Positions 6,026-13,689 of a stretch of 23,652 bases of DNA are shown here, piece by piece. Source of the stretch: Clostridiales bacterium UBA3680 (lineage in GTDB: Bacteria; Bacillota; Clostridia; Lachnospirales; CAG-274); the NCBI GenBank assembly GCA_002372875.1, contig DFJD01000030.1:1-23652 (forward strand). The letters are read 5' to 3'. Both the position numbers and the translations under genes were made by a program. How positions within the stretch are numbered: position 1 is the stretch's first letter; every line of letters starts with the position of its first letter. A model generated the notes under the pieces. The model had not been told where the DNA came from. It saw only the letters and a list, made by a program, of their open reading frames with translations, and ran no database searches.

Positions 6026-8203
6026 TTATTGACGCAGATATACGAACACCACATCCCCTGAGGGATAGTGTTCTTTGTTGTCGGCGAATGACCCTTTATC
6101 ACAATAAACAATGCTTAAGTTGGGGCAATCGTCAAACACAAATTCATCAAATGTTTTTATTGAATCGGGAATATCAACATCCGAAAGGTTTTTGCAATGT
6201 TCAAAAGCAAAGCTTCCCAAGACTCTTACCCCCGAAGGTATTATAATGCTCTTAAGAGAGTAGCATCTTGAAAACGCTCCGTCGCCTATCCTTGTAAGTT
6301 TCGGACACAACTCAATTTTTTTCAGATTGACACACTCGTCAAAGGCGTTGTCGTAAATGGTTCGAGTGGTTGGCTCGATAGTATATTCCTCCTGTTGTTT
6401 TCCTGCAGGATAGGAAATAAGTATGGATCTGTCTCTTGAATAGAATACTCCGTTTTCATCGGTAAATGAATTGTTTTCGGGTGAAACTTTAATATTTTTC
6501 AGCTTTTTACAGCCACTGAACAGACATCCGCCGATTTTGGCAAGCGATTCGGGAAATTCAATGGTTTCAAGGTCTATGCAGTTGTTAAAAGCTCCCTTGC
6601 CTATTTTCTTTATTCCTTGCGGAATATTTATTTTTCTGAGGGCGGTACACGAATCAAAAGCGTTTGAACCTATCTCCTCGATCGTTTTCGGAAGAACTAC
6701 CTCCGAAAGTCTGCTGCAAGAGAGAAAGGCACCGCTTCCAATGGAACGAACTGTGATATTTTCAACTTTTTCGGGTATGGTTATACTTGTAACATACATA
6801 TCGCAATCGGTAAAGGCACCGATGCTTTTTTTGAAGTAAGCATTTCCACCTTTAACGGGATAAGCGATAAGATCTTTATCTTCTTTTGTCTCTTCCTCGC
6901 CCGTGTATATAAATTCCGTATTTTCGGGGTAAAGTGTTTCGTCGTCTGCAACGGATTTGTGGTTACAATATACGGTAAACAGATCCCAACATCCTTTAAA
7001 TACGGCTCTTCCCATGTATTTGACAGAAGAGGGAATAGTGACAGACGGTATTGCCGTACAGCTTTCAAATGCCTGAGAAACTATGCTTGTCAAAGTATCG
7101 GGCAGAAGAATATCTTTAAGAGCATAGCAATAGCTGAATGCTCCCATGCCGATGGTCTTGACACCCTCGGGAATTGTAATGGCACGCAAAGAAGAACAAG
7201 CGGCGAAACAATAGTCGTCTATTGTCTCTATGTTGTTGGAGAACATAACCTTTTCAAGCTTTTCGCAATGCCAAAATGCTCTTTTTCCGAGTATTGAAAC
7301 GCTGTCGGGGATAATAATGTCCTTCAGAGAGGAACAGTCTCCAAATGCCCATTGTTCTATTTTTGTTACCGAAGACGGAATGATGACCTCCGTAAGATTA
7401 TCGCATTTTGCAAATGCCCACGGACCTATTGTCATGGTGGAGGAGGGGATCTCGTAGCTTTCGGAATGTGCATTCGGATAGGTCAGAAGAGTGGATCTGT
7501 CCTTTGTAAAAAGCACTCCGTCAACATCGGTATAATATATGTTGTCACTGTTGACCTTTATGGATTTTAAAGCAGTGCATCCGCTGAAGGCACTGCCGTC
7601 TATTCTTTGCACAGAATAGGGAAGAGAAATCGTTTCAAGGCTTTTGCAATTACCGAAGGCTCCGTCGCCTATAACAGTCAGTCTTGCGGGTAATTTGATG
7701 CTTTTAAGAGCTGTACAGCCGTAAAAGCTTCCTTGAAGTGAAAGTATCGAATCGGGAAGCTTGATTGATTTTATGTTTGTGCAGTTGTAAAAGGCACCTT
7801 TTGCAATTCTTTCCGTTCCCGGTAATATTTCGTATTCATCCGAGTGAAAACCGGGATAAAAGATAAGTGTTTTTCCGTCTTTGGAATATATAACGCCGTC
7901 TTCGTCTTTAAATTCAGGGTTGTCGCCGGCTACATAAACATTTTTTAAAATATTTCTTCCCCAAAAAGCACCCGATGACAAATGGATCACCGTAGAAGGA
8001 ATGGTCACCTTTGTAAGCTCGTCACAATAATTAAAGGCATATTCTCTGATTCCCGTAATTTTGATTCCTTCGGCCTCCTCGGGGATTCTTGCTTCGGTAA
8101 CGGTTTTATCACAACCTATAACATAACCGGTGCCTCTGTCTATAATGATATTTCCGCCGGTAACCGGAAAGGAAATACCTGTTTTTTGTTGGGAAACTTC
8201 CAT
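6026..8203 (-). CDS. Large BspA-like leucine-rich repeat protein
   Basis: A 725-residue protein made almost wholly of BspA-type LRR_5 repeats, with unit core IP-x-x-V-x-x-I-G-x-x-A-F-x-x-C-x-x-L. It consists of two unequal halves, each opened by the same module as in the neighbouring LRR protein (FPVTGGNIIID at about residue 12 and YPVKGGNAYF at about residue 446). The halves are joined by an acidic linker (EETKEDKD). Conserved cysteines close most repeats. No signal peptide or anchor is visible. I chose ATG 8203 over the GTG two codons upstream (8209) because AGAGGTG lies at good distance from the ATG and overlaps the GTG. The gene begins 12 bases after the ispD stop, so it shares the ispD transcript. 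Function unknown; protein binding is plausible for the fold. Confidence 0.87.
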   Translation of the reverse strand: MEVSQQKTGISFPVTGGNIIIDRGTGYVIGCDKTVTEARIPEEAEGIKITGIREYAFNYCDELTKVTIPSTVIHLSSGAFWGRNILKNVYVAGDNPEFKDEDGVIYSKDGKTLIFYPGFHSDEYEILPGTERIAKGAFYNCTNIKSIKLPDSILSLQGSFYGCTALKSIKLPARLTVIGDGAFGNCKSLETISLPYSVQRIDGSAFSGCTALKSIKVNSDNIYYTDVDGVLFTKDRSTLLTYPNAHSESYEIPSSTMTIGPWAFAKCDNLTEVIIPSSVTKIEQWAFGDCSSLKDIIIPDSVSILGKRAFWHCEKLEKVMFSNNIETIDDYCFAACSSLRAITIPEGVKTIGMGAFSYCYALKDILLPDTLTSIVSQAFESCTAIPSVTIPSSVKYMGRAVFKGCWDLFTVYCNHKSVADDETLYPENTEFIYTGEEETKEDKDLIAYPVKGGNAYFKKSIGAFTDCDMYVTSITIPEKVENITVRSIGSGAFLSCSRLSEVVLPKTIEEIGSNAFDSCTALRKINIPQGIKKIGKGAFNNCIDLETIEFPESLAKIGGCLFSGCKKLKNIKVSPENNSFTDENGVFYSRDRSILISYPAGKQQEEYTIEPTTRTIYDNAFDECVNLKKIELCPKLTRIGDGAFSRCYSLKSIIIPSGVRVLGSFAFEHCKNLSDVDIPDSIKTFDEFVFDDCPNLSIVYCDKGSFADNKEHYPSGDVVFVYLRQ

Positions 8204-8215
8204 AAACACACCTCT

Positions 8216-8911
8216 TTACTTTTTATTTATTCTTTCTGAAATTGCAAGGGCAATATCCATATCTTCGGGAGTGGTAATCTTGATATTCTCATACTCTCCC
8301 ATGGTAAGCTTTACCTTGCATTGGTATTTTTCAACCAGCATACAATCGTCGGTGCCCATAAAACCGTCTTCATAAGCTTTTTTATAGGCTTCTTTTATTA
8401 TACTTGTTTTGAAGCCTTGAGGAGTTTGCGCACTGTATAAAAACTGTCTTTCGGGTGTTGAAGATATAAAGCCTTCCGAATCGGCAATTTTGATTGTGTT
8501 TTTTACGGGGACGGAAGCAACGGCGGCTCCGTACATCAAAGCATCGTTATAAACTCTTTTTATAACATCACCCGATACAAAGGGCCTTACTCCGTCGTGG
8601 ATCAAAATAACGTCCGTGTCCGGCATTATGTTGTTTAATCCCTTTAAAACAGAATCCTGTCTTTGTTCTCCTCCGGGGATCACGGCAGATACTTTTTTGA
8701 ATTCATATCTTTTTATAATATCTTTGTTAACGAAATCAACTTCATCTTTGCCGGTAACAACAACAATATAATCTATAATATCACTTTTTTCAAAGGCTGT
8801 TATGGTATGAGCGAGTATGCTTTTGCCTTTCAGCTCAAGATATTGCTTGGCAACAGCCGAATGCATTCTCTTACCGGAACCGGCAGCAACGATTATTGCA
8901 CCTGCTGACAT
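8216..8911 (-). CDS. ispD: 2-C-methyl-D-erythritol 4-phosphate cytidylyltransferase
   Basis: Joins CTP and methylerythritol 4-phosphate to CDP-methylerythritol, the third step of the non-mevalonate isoprenoid pathway; cytoplasmic. The 231-residue product has the usual size. Visible motifs are the N-terminal nucleotide loop AIIVAAGSGKRM, the KQYLEL-x-GKSIL segment, PGGEQRQDSV, IHDGVRPFV, and the C-terminal TPQGF...TDD-x-x-LVE and ITTPEDM. ATG 8911 is preferred to the GTG at 8920: a purine-rich AAGGGAAGG stretch lies at suitable distance, and the protein then begins MSAGAIIVAAG as expected. It is the first gene of a transcript that continues into LRR genes, an unusual partnership. A palindromic repeat abuts its ribosome binding site. 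Confidence 0.95.
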   Translation of the reverse strand: MSAGAIIVAAGSGKRMHSAVAKQYLELKGKSILAHTITAFEKSDIIDYIVVVTGKDEVDFVNKDIIKRYEFKKVSAVIPGGEQRQDSVLKGLNNIMPDTDVILIHDGVRPFVSGDVIKRVYNDALMYGAAVASVPVKNTIKIADSEGFISSTPERQFLYSAQTPQGFKTSIIKEAYKKAYEDGFMGTDDCMLVEKYQCKVKLTMGEYENIKITTPEDMDIALAISERINKK

Positions 8912-8926
8912 AAAAGACACCTTCCC

Positions 8927-8960
8927 TTAAGGAAGCACTGATTAATTAATGTTTCCTTAA
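8927..8960. repeat. Dispersed palindromic repeat, copy B
   Basis: TTAAGGAAGCACTGATTAAT followed by TAATGTTTCCTTAA. The outer arms match copies A and C, but the right arm lacks the CAGT block. It lies in the ispD leader, immediately next to the ribosome binding site, so an RNA hairpin here could affect ispD translation. Confidence 0.8.
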
Positions 8961-8980
8961 CAATTGTAATTTATGTTTAA

Positions 8981-9009
8981 ATTATAACACATAAAATTGT
9001 AAAAGTCTA
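8981..9009 (-). promoter_or_regulatory. Promoter for ispD-LRR operon
   Basis: On the minus strand TAGACT (9004-9009), a 17-base spacer and a perfect TATAAT (8981-8986). It lies about 70 bases upstream of the ispD ATG. Confidence 0.5.
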
Positions 9010-9145
9010 TAAAGTTTAAAAAAAACGCACAAAAAATTATTATTTTTATTATTTTTTTGGGAGTTTATAACACTAAAACATAGAAAATGAAATACAAATA
9101 TACAATAATTATTATAATGTTAAACGAAATACTTTGCACATTTAT

Positions 9146-9174
9146 TTGACAAACTCCACCTGTTATTATATAAT
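9146..9174 (+). promoter_or_regulatory. Consensus promoter for copA operon
   Basis: TTGACA (9146-9151), a 17-base spacer and TATAAT (9169-9174): a complete match to the housekeeping consensus. Transcription would start near 9181, so the palindromic repeat at 9191-9230 is within the leader. Confidence 0.8.
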
Positions 9175-9190
9175 GCAATATAACCCTGTG

Positions 9191-9230
9191 TTATGGAAAC
9201 ACTGATTAATTAATCAGTGCTTCCTTATAA
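9191..9230. repeat. Dispersed palindromic repeat, copy C
   Basis: The most complete copy: a 30-base core (9195-9224) with arms GGAAACACTGATTAA and TTAATCAGTGCTTCC, extended by TTAT/ATAA. It would form a 15 bp RNA stem with a single mismatch in the copA leader, between promoter and ribosome binding site, and might act as an mRNA stabiliser or weak attenuator. Confidence 0.85.
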
Positions 9231-9256
9231 ATAATTCCTGAAACGGAGGGATCTCT

Positions 9257-11737
9257 ATGGAGAGATATTCCGTAGGAGGTATGAGTTGTGCCGCTTGTTC
9301 GGCAAGGGTCGAAAAAGCGGTAAGTGCTGTTGACGGAGTAGGTGAATGTTCCGTAAATCTTCTTACCGGAACAATGACCGTTGAGGGCAGTGCAAGTGTA
9401 GAGGCTGTTATAGATGCGGTAACAAATGCAGGCTACAGTGCAAGACTCTCAAACGGAAGTGCCGAGGAGCAGCTTTCCGAAGATAACGGGAAAAAAGAGT
9501 TAAAAAGACTTATACCTTCGTGTATCATTCTTTTTTTTCTCATGTATATATCAATGTGGTATAAAATATTGGGATTATCCCTTCCCGATTTTTTTGCTTC
9601 ACCGTTAAATAACGGCATTGTACAACTTTTACTTTCTTTATCTGTAATAATTATAAATAATAAGTTTTTTGTAAACGGCTTAAAGGGTGCATTGTCTCTT
9701 TCTCCTAATATGGATACACTTGTGGCAATGGGCTCGGGCGTATCTTTTCTGTACAGTGTTTATGTATTGTTTACGTATACAGCAAAAGGTATCAATGCTC
9801 ATTTGTACTTTGAAAGTGCGGCAATGATAGTAACGCTCATTACCGTAGGCAAAATGCTTGAAGCCGTTTCAAAGGGCAAAACAACCAATGCAATAAAGGC
9901 GCTTATGGAGCTTGCTCCGGATACGGCATGTATAGAGGAAAACGGAGAAGAAAAAATAATTCCGTCCTCGGAGCTCAAAGGCGGAGACATATTTATAATT
10001 CGCCCCGGAGAAAGCATCCCTGCAGACGGAGTCATTTTGGAAGGAACAGCTTCTGTAAATGAGTCTTCCGTTACCGGAGAAAGTATGCCTGTGGATAAGG
10101 GGGTCGGTGACGAGGTCATTTCGGCAACCATAAATACATCAGGTTATATAAAATGTCGCGCCACAAGAGTCGGTGATGCTACGACCCTATCCGAAATAAT
10201 ACGTATCGTAAGCGATGCCGCCGCTTCCAAAGCACCTATAGCAAGGCTTGCCGATAAGGTCGCAGGTGTTTTTGTGCCGGCTGTTATCATAATCGCATTT
10301 TTTACGGCAGCGATATGGCTGTTTAACGGAGCACAGTTTTCATACGCTCTTGAAAGAGCTATCAGTGTGCTGGTAATATCTTGTCCGTGTGCTCTCGGAC
10401 TTGCAACTCCGGTTGCAATAATGGTTGCGGGAGGAAAAGGTGCATCGAACGGCATTATGTACAAAACTGCCGCCGCAATAGAGCTTTTGGGTTCTGTGGA
10501 TTTGGTAGCTCTTGATAAAACGGGCACCGTCACAGAAGGCGAACCTTCCGTAACTGATGTAGTAACATCGGATGAAATTGAAGAAAATGAGCTTTTGTCC
10601 TTTGCTTACGGTTTGGAAAACAAAAGTGAGCATCCCATAGCAAGGGCTGTAACCGAATATGCACGCGAAAAAAATATACAAGCAAAAGAAATAACCGACT
10701 TTGTCTCTCTTACGGGAAATGGTATAAAGGGAAAATTTGAAAATAAAGATATTTATATAGGCTCTTTGAGCTTTATAAGCACGATCACCGAAATACCGGG
10801 TAGATTTATCAATATGTGTGCGGAACTCTTTGAACAGGGAAAAACAGCGATACTCGTTGTTATAGATAACTCTGTTTCGGGCGTTATTGCAGTTGCCGAT
10901 ACAGTGAAACCCGAAAGTGCGCAAGCCGTAAGACAGTTGCGTAAAATGGGCATAACTGTGGTAATGCTCACAGGTGATAATGAAAAAACCGCCAACGCCG
11001 TTGGAAAGGCGGTGGGTGTAGATAAGGTTGTTGCAGGTATACTTCCGTCGGGAAAAGAAAGTGCGGTGAAAAAACTCTCTTCAATTTGCAAAACGGCAAT
11101 GGTGGGAGACGGTATAAACGATGCACCCGCACTTACAAGTGCCGATGTCGGTATTGCCATAGGAGCGGGAACCGATATTGCAATTGATGCGGCAGATGTC
11201 GTTCTCATGAAAAGCGATCTGCTTGATGTTGCTGCGGCGATCAGGCTCAGCAGAGCAACACTGAAAAATATCAAACAAAATTTGTTTTGGGCTTTTTTCT
11301 ACAATATAATATGCATTCCTCTTGCCGCGGGAGCATATGTTTCCCTCTTTAACTGGGAAATGAGTCCTATGGTGGCGGCGGCAGCTATGTCTGTTTCAAG
11401 CATATGTGTTGTCACAAATGCCCTCAGACTTAATTTTATAAAACTATATGATCCATCGGCAGACAAAACTCGCACCGATACAAAAAAGGTCGATTTAAGT
11501 GTGCTTGATTTTAAGGAGGAAAAAAGAATGACGGTAAATATGACTATTGAGGGTATGATGTGTGCTCATTGTCAGGCAACGGTCAAAAAAGCATTAGAGG
11601 CTGTTGACGGTGTTACCGAGGCAAATGTAAGTTTTGAAACCGGCACGGCACAGGTAACCCTTTCAAAAGAAACGGATAAAGCCCTTTTGAAAGCAGCTGT
11701 GGAACAGAAGGACTATAAAGTAATAAACATAGAATAA
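9257..11737 (+). CDS. copA: Copper-exporting P-type ATPase with N- and C-terminal metal-binding domains
   Basis: An 826-residue P1B-type ATPase that pumps Cu(I) across the cytoplasmic membrane using ATP. Order: N-terminal heavy-metal domain with GMSCAAC (C11, C14); membrane helices; actuator domain with SSVTGES; the ion-binding CPC in a helix (C376-P377-C378); phosphorylation site DKTGT (D420); SEHPIARAV nucleotide loop; and GDGINDAP (about 617-624). After the last helices comes a linker (about 735-757) and a second heavy-metal domain with GMMCAHC (C769, C772). CGGAGGG precedes ATG 9257. A strong internal ribosome binding site and in-frame ATG before the second metal domain could also produce it alone (see 11528-11737). 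It heads a transcript with SseB-like, GGDEF and solute-binding genes, from a consensus promoter. Copper is the best substrate guess; silver is possible. Confidence 0.96.
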   Translation: MERYSVGGMSCAACSARVEKAVSAVDGVGECSVNLLTGTMTVEGSASVEAVIDAVTNAGYSARLSNGSAEEQLSEDNGKKELKRLIPSCIILFFLMYISMWYKILGLSLPDFFASPLNNGIVQLLLSLSVIIINNKFFVNGLKGALSLSPNMDTLVAMGSGVSFLYSVYVLFTYTAKGINAHLYFESAAMIVTLITVGKMLEAVSKGKTTNAIKALMELAPDTACIEENGEEKIIPSSELKGGDIFIIRPGESIPADGVILEGTASVNESSVTGESMPVDKGVGDEVISATINTSGYIKCRATRVGDATTLSEIIRIVSDAAASKAPIARLADKVAGVFVPAVIIIAFFTAAIWLFNGAQFSYALERAISVLVISCPCALGLATPVAIMVAGGKGASNGIMYKTAAAIELLGSVDLVALDKTGTVTEGEPSVTDVVTSDEIEENELLSFAYGLENKSEHPIARAVTEYAREKNIQAKEITDFVSLTGNGIKGKFENKDIYIGSLSFISTITEIPGRFINMCAELFEQGKTAILVVIDNSVSGVIAVADTVKPESAQAVRQLRKMGITVVMLTGDNEKTANAVGKAVGVDKVVAGILPSGKESAVKKLSSICKTAMVGDGINDAPALTSADVGIAIGAGTDIAIDAADVVLMKSDLLDVAAAIRLSRATLKNIKQNLFWAFFYNIICIPLAAGAYVSLFNWEMSPMVAAAAMSVSSICVVTNALRLNFIKLYDPSADKTRTDTKKVDLSVLDFKEEKRMTVNMTIEGMMCAHCQATVKKALEAVDGVTEANVSFETGTAQVTLSKETDKALLKAAVEQKDYKVINIE
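11513..11519 (+). promoter_or_regulatory. Internal ribosome binding site within copA
   Basis: AAGGAGG, a full Shine-Dalgarno match, 8 bases before an in-frame ATG at 11528. It encodes K-E-E in the linker of CopA, so coding constraint alone could explain it, but strength and spacing are as good as at any true start in the window. Confidence 0.6.
11528..11737 (+). CDS. Possible internal-start CopZ-like copper chaperone
   Basis: Translation from the internal ATG would give a 69-residue protein, beginning MTVNMTIEGMMCAHC and ending at the copA stop. This is the size of free-standing CopZ/Atx1 chaperones, with the Cu(I)-binding M-x-C-x-x-C motif and a complete ferredoxin-like HMA domain. It is in the same frame as copA (codon 758). 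Two readings fit. It may be a second product made by internal initiation, comparable in outcome to the short CopZ made from copA in E. coli, there by frameshifting. Or the ribosome binding site may be a relic of a copA-copZ fusion. The sequence cannot tell which. Confidence 0.42.
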   Translation: MTVNMTIEGMMCAHCQATVKKALEAVDGVTEANVSFETGTAQVTLSKETDKALLKAAVEQKDYKVINIE

Positions 11738-11750
11738 CTCGGAGATAAAA

Positions 11751-12197
11751 ATGGACGCAAATTTAAACAGAAAATTAAAAGAACTCATAAAAACTGCTTT
11801 GGAAAGCGGAAAAGAAACAGATATAGCAACTGCGCTTACCTTTATGGCACAGTGTTCGCTCATTGTTCCTTGCCATGTATTTTTGAGCAAGGAGGATGCC
11901 GAGGCTCTTGAGGGTGAGGGTCAGATCGGTTTTACACCCGAAAAGCCTGTGAAACTTCAACCGGTAACGGTTGAAATTGCAGGTAAAAGCTATGTTCCCG
12001 CATTTACAAGCAAGGAGGAAAGAGGAGAAAAGTATTCCGCACCGTATTCTCCTTTTGATGCTCCGGTTCATAAGCTTATTGCCATGGTCAGGGCAAATGA
12101 GACCTTAAGCGGGATAGTTGTCGATCCCGAAAGCACTCCCTTTATAATTGACGATAAATTTATGGGTTATATTATTAAACAGATAACAAGAATGTAG
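11751..12197 (+). CDS. SseB-family protein
   Basis: A 148-residue cytoplasmic protein without membrane segments. The N-terminus is helical (KLKELIKTALESGKE...ATALTFMAQCSLIVPCHVFLS). The core KLQPVTVEIAGKSYVPAFTSKEE and the following KLIAMVRANETLSGIVVDPES match the SseB N-terminal domain pattern (a 'YVPAFTS' strand and a 'gi-V-x-P' segment). The biochemical role of this family in Firmicutes is unknown; the Salmonella SseB name refers to a different, secreted protein or to enhanced-serine-sensitivity proteins and should not be transferred. GGAG at 11740-11743 supports the ATG. It starts 13 bases after copA and ends 22 bases before the diguanylate cyclase gene, so all are probably one operon. 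Confidence 0.8.
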   Translation: MDANLNRKLKELIKTALESGKETDIATALTFMAQCSLIVPCHVFLSKEDAEALEGEGQIGFTPEKPVKLQPVTVEIAGKSYVPAFTSKEERGEKYSAPYSPFDAPVHKLIAMVRANETLSGIVVDPESTPFIIDDKFMGYIIKQITRM

Positions 12198-12219
12198 AGA
12201 TACTTGAGAAGGTGACTTT

Positions 12220-13677
12220 ATGCGAAAGATGAAACCACTGCAGCCGCAGAAAAACTCCACAAAGGCAATACAAACATTCAAAAGAAATATGGCAATTTCC
12301 TTTGTGTTGGCTTTTGTCATTTTTAATGCCATAATGCTGTATGCGGTGGTTAGATTTTCTGCCAATGAAATTTTGGAAAGAATGACCTTCTTTGTTGCCT
12401 CAAGTGCTAAACAACAGGCCATGAACGTAGATAATTATTTGGCAGAGATAAAGGATACGGGAGCTTTGCTTTTTTCAAATGAGCTCTACTATTCTTTTGA
12501 CCCTATAGTTTCCGGAAATGAAAATATTGAAGCGATAGAGGCAACAAAGGCAATATCGGCAAGAATCGAAGATATAAAGGTTCTCAAAAATTTCTCTGAT
12601 TTCGGCATAATTTATAACGATCCCGATAATCCCGGAGGGATCGGTATTTCCGAGGGAACTTTCAAAAATCTTGCCGGTGAGAATATTTATTCATTCTTTG
12701 CTTCGCATATTACAGATAATAAGTCTAATTCCGGATGGTTTGCCACCGAAAAAAATAATTTCGGAAAACTTTTCTATGTAAAGCAGTTGAATGAGCATTC
12801 CATCCTTGTGGCAGCCATCTACTCAAGAGAGCTTGACAATACTTTCCGTGCCGCAGATAGGGAAAACCTTAAGATAAGATTGATAGATGAGAACGGAGTT
12901 ACCATCTACTCTAACGATAAAACCGAAATAGGAAGCAAATTAAGTTCATTTGATGATTCCAACTTCATAGAAACATCAATGAAATGCTCCATCAATAAGT
13001 GGAAAATACAGTGTCTTTCCTCAACAGAGTCGATAAACGACTATATGAGGTTAATTATGCTTTTCGCCGCTTTATTCTTCGTTGTAATGCTTGTTGTGGT
13101 TACCCTTATTTCCTTCTATGTGCTTAACAGAGTATATTCTCCTCTTGCAGGTATAGTTACAAACCTTGAGCAAAGAGCACAAAGAGACCAGCTTACGGGA
13201 ATATTAAACAAGATGAGCTACACCACAGCCGTTAAAACGATTATCATGACAGGCTCAAAATCGGATGTGTCTGCATTTATAATGCTCGACATGGATAATT
13301 TTAAAAATGTCAACGATACACTTGGACACAAAACAGGTGACGATGTCCTTGTAAGATTTTCAAATCTCCTTAAAAATATGCTTGATGCCTCGTTTGTCGT
13401 TGGAAGAATGGGTGGAGATGAGTTTGCAATATTTACGCTATATCAAAACACCGATTTGGATACCGCAAGACGAAAGGTAACATCTCAGCTTGAAACAATA
13501 AAGACGGAGTTTGCAAAAGAGTTTAAGGATATGTCCGATAAATGTGCTCTTTCGTTAAGCTCGGGTGCTGTATGCGTAAACAATGAGGAAGCAAGGTTTA
13601 TGCAGCTTTATCAGGATGCCGATGAGGCGCTTTACAGTTCAAAGAGAAACGGAAAAGACAGATATACCGTGGTTTAA
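12220..13677 (+). CDS. Membrane diguanylate cyclase with extracytoplasmic sensor domain
   Basis: A 485-residue protein expected to make cyclic di-GMP from two GTP. Layout: short cationic N-terminus, membrane helix at about 24-46, an extracytoplasmic region of about 230 residues whose position and two-helix framing suit a Cache-type ligand sensor, a second membrane helix at about 278-303, and a GGDEF domain from about 318. The catalytic signature is intact (GGDEF 398-402), as are the metal and substrate segments MLDMDNFKNVNDTLGHKTGDDVL. The usual inhibitory I-site RxxD is absent; D-A-S-F occupies that place, so product feedback through it is unlikely. The start has an AAGGTGA site just upstream. 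The next gene, a solute-binding lipoprotein, follows after 12 bases and might present the ligand. Confidence 0.92.
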   Translation: MRKMKPLQPQKNSTKAIQTFKRNMAISFVLAFVIFNAIMLYAVVRFSANEILERMTFFVASSAKQQAMNVDNYLAEIKDTGALLFSNELYYSFDPIVSGNENIEAIEATKAISARIEDIKVLKNFSDFGIIYNDPDNPGGIGISEGTFKNLAGENIYSFFASHITDNKSNSGWFATEKNNFGKLFYVKQLNEHSILVAAIYSRELDNTFRAADRENLKIRLIDENGVTIYSNDKTEIGSKLSSFDDSNFIETSMKCSINKWKIQCLSSTESINDYMRLIMLFAALFFVVMLVVVTLISFYVLNRVYSPLAGIVTNLEQRAQRDQLTGILNKMSYTTAVKTIIMTGSKSDVSAFIMLDMDNFKNVNDTLGHKTGDDVLVRFSNLLKNMLDASFVVGRMGGDEFAIFTLYQNTDLDTARRKVTSQLETIKTEFAKEFKDMSDKCALSLSSGAVCVNNEEARFMQLYQDADEALYSSKRNGKDRYTVV

Positions 13678-13689
13678 GGAGTGAGATGA

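Larger units (their letters stand above)
8921..9256. other. Divergent intergenic region ispD / copA
   Basis: 336 very AT-rich bases without a gene. They contain the minus-strand ispD promoter (8981-9009), the plus-strand copA promoter (9146-9174) and two copies of the palindromic repeat (8927-8960 and 9191-9230), one in each leader. I saw no recognisable CsoR or CopY copper operator. Confidence 0.6.

Noticed and set aside
9146..9256. Search for a copper-responsive operator (CsoR or CopY type) near the copA promoter
   Set aside because: No convincing match to either known inverted-repeat pattern was seen, so none is reported.
10340..10924. A 194-codon open frame on the minus strand inside copA
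   Set aside because: It lies wholly opposite the conserved phosphorylation domain of copA, has no ribosome binding site of note and gives a Cys/Tyr/Phe-rich product typical of antisense shadows.
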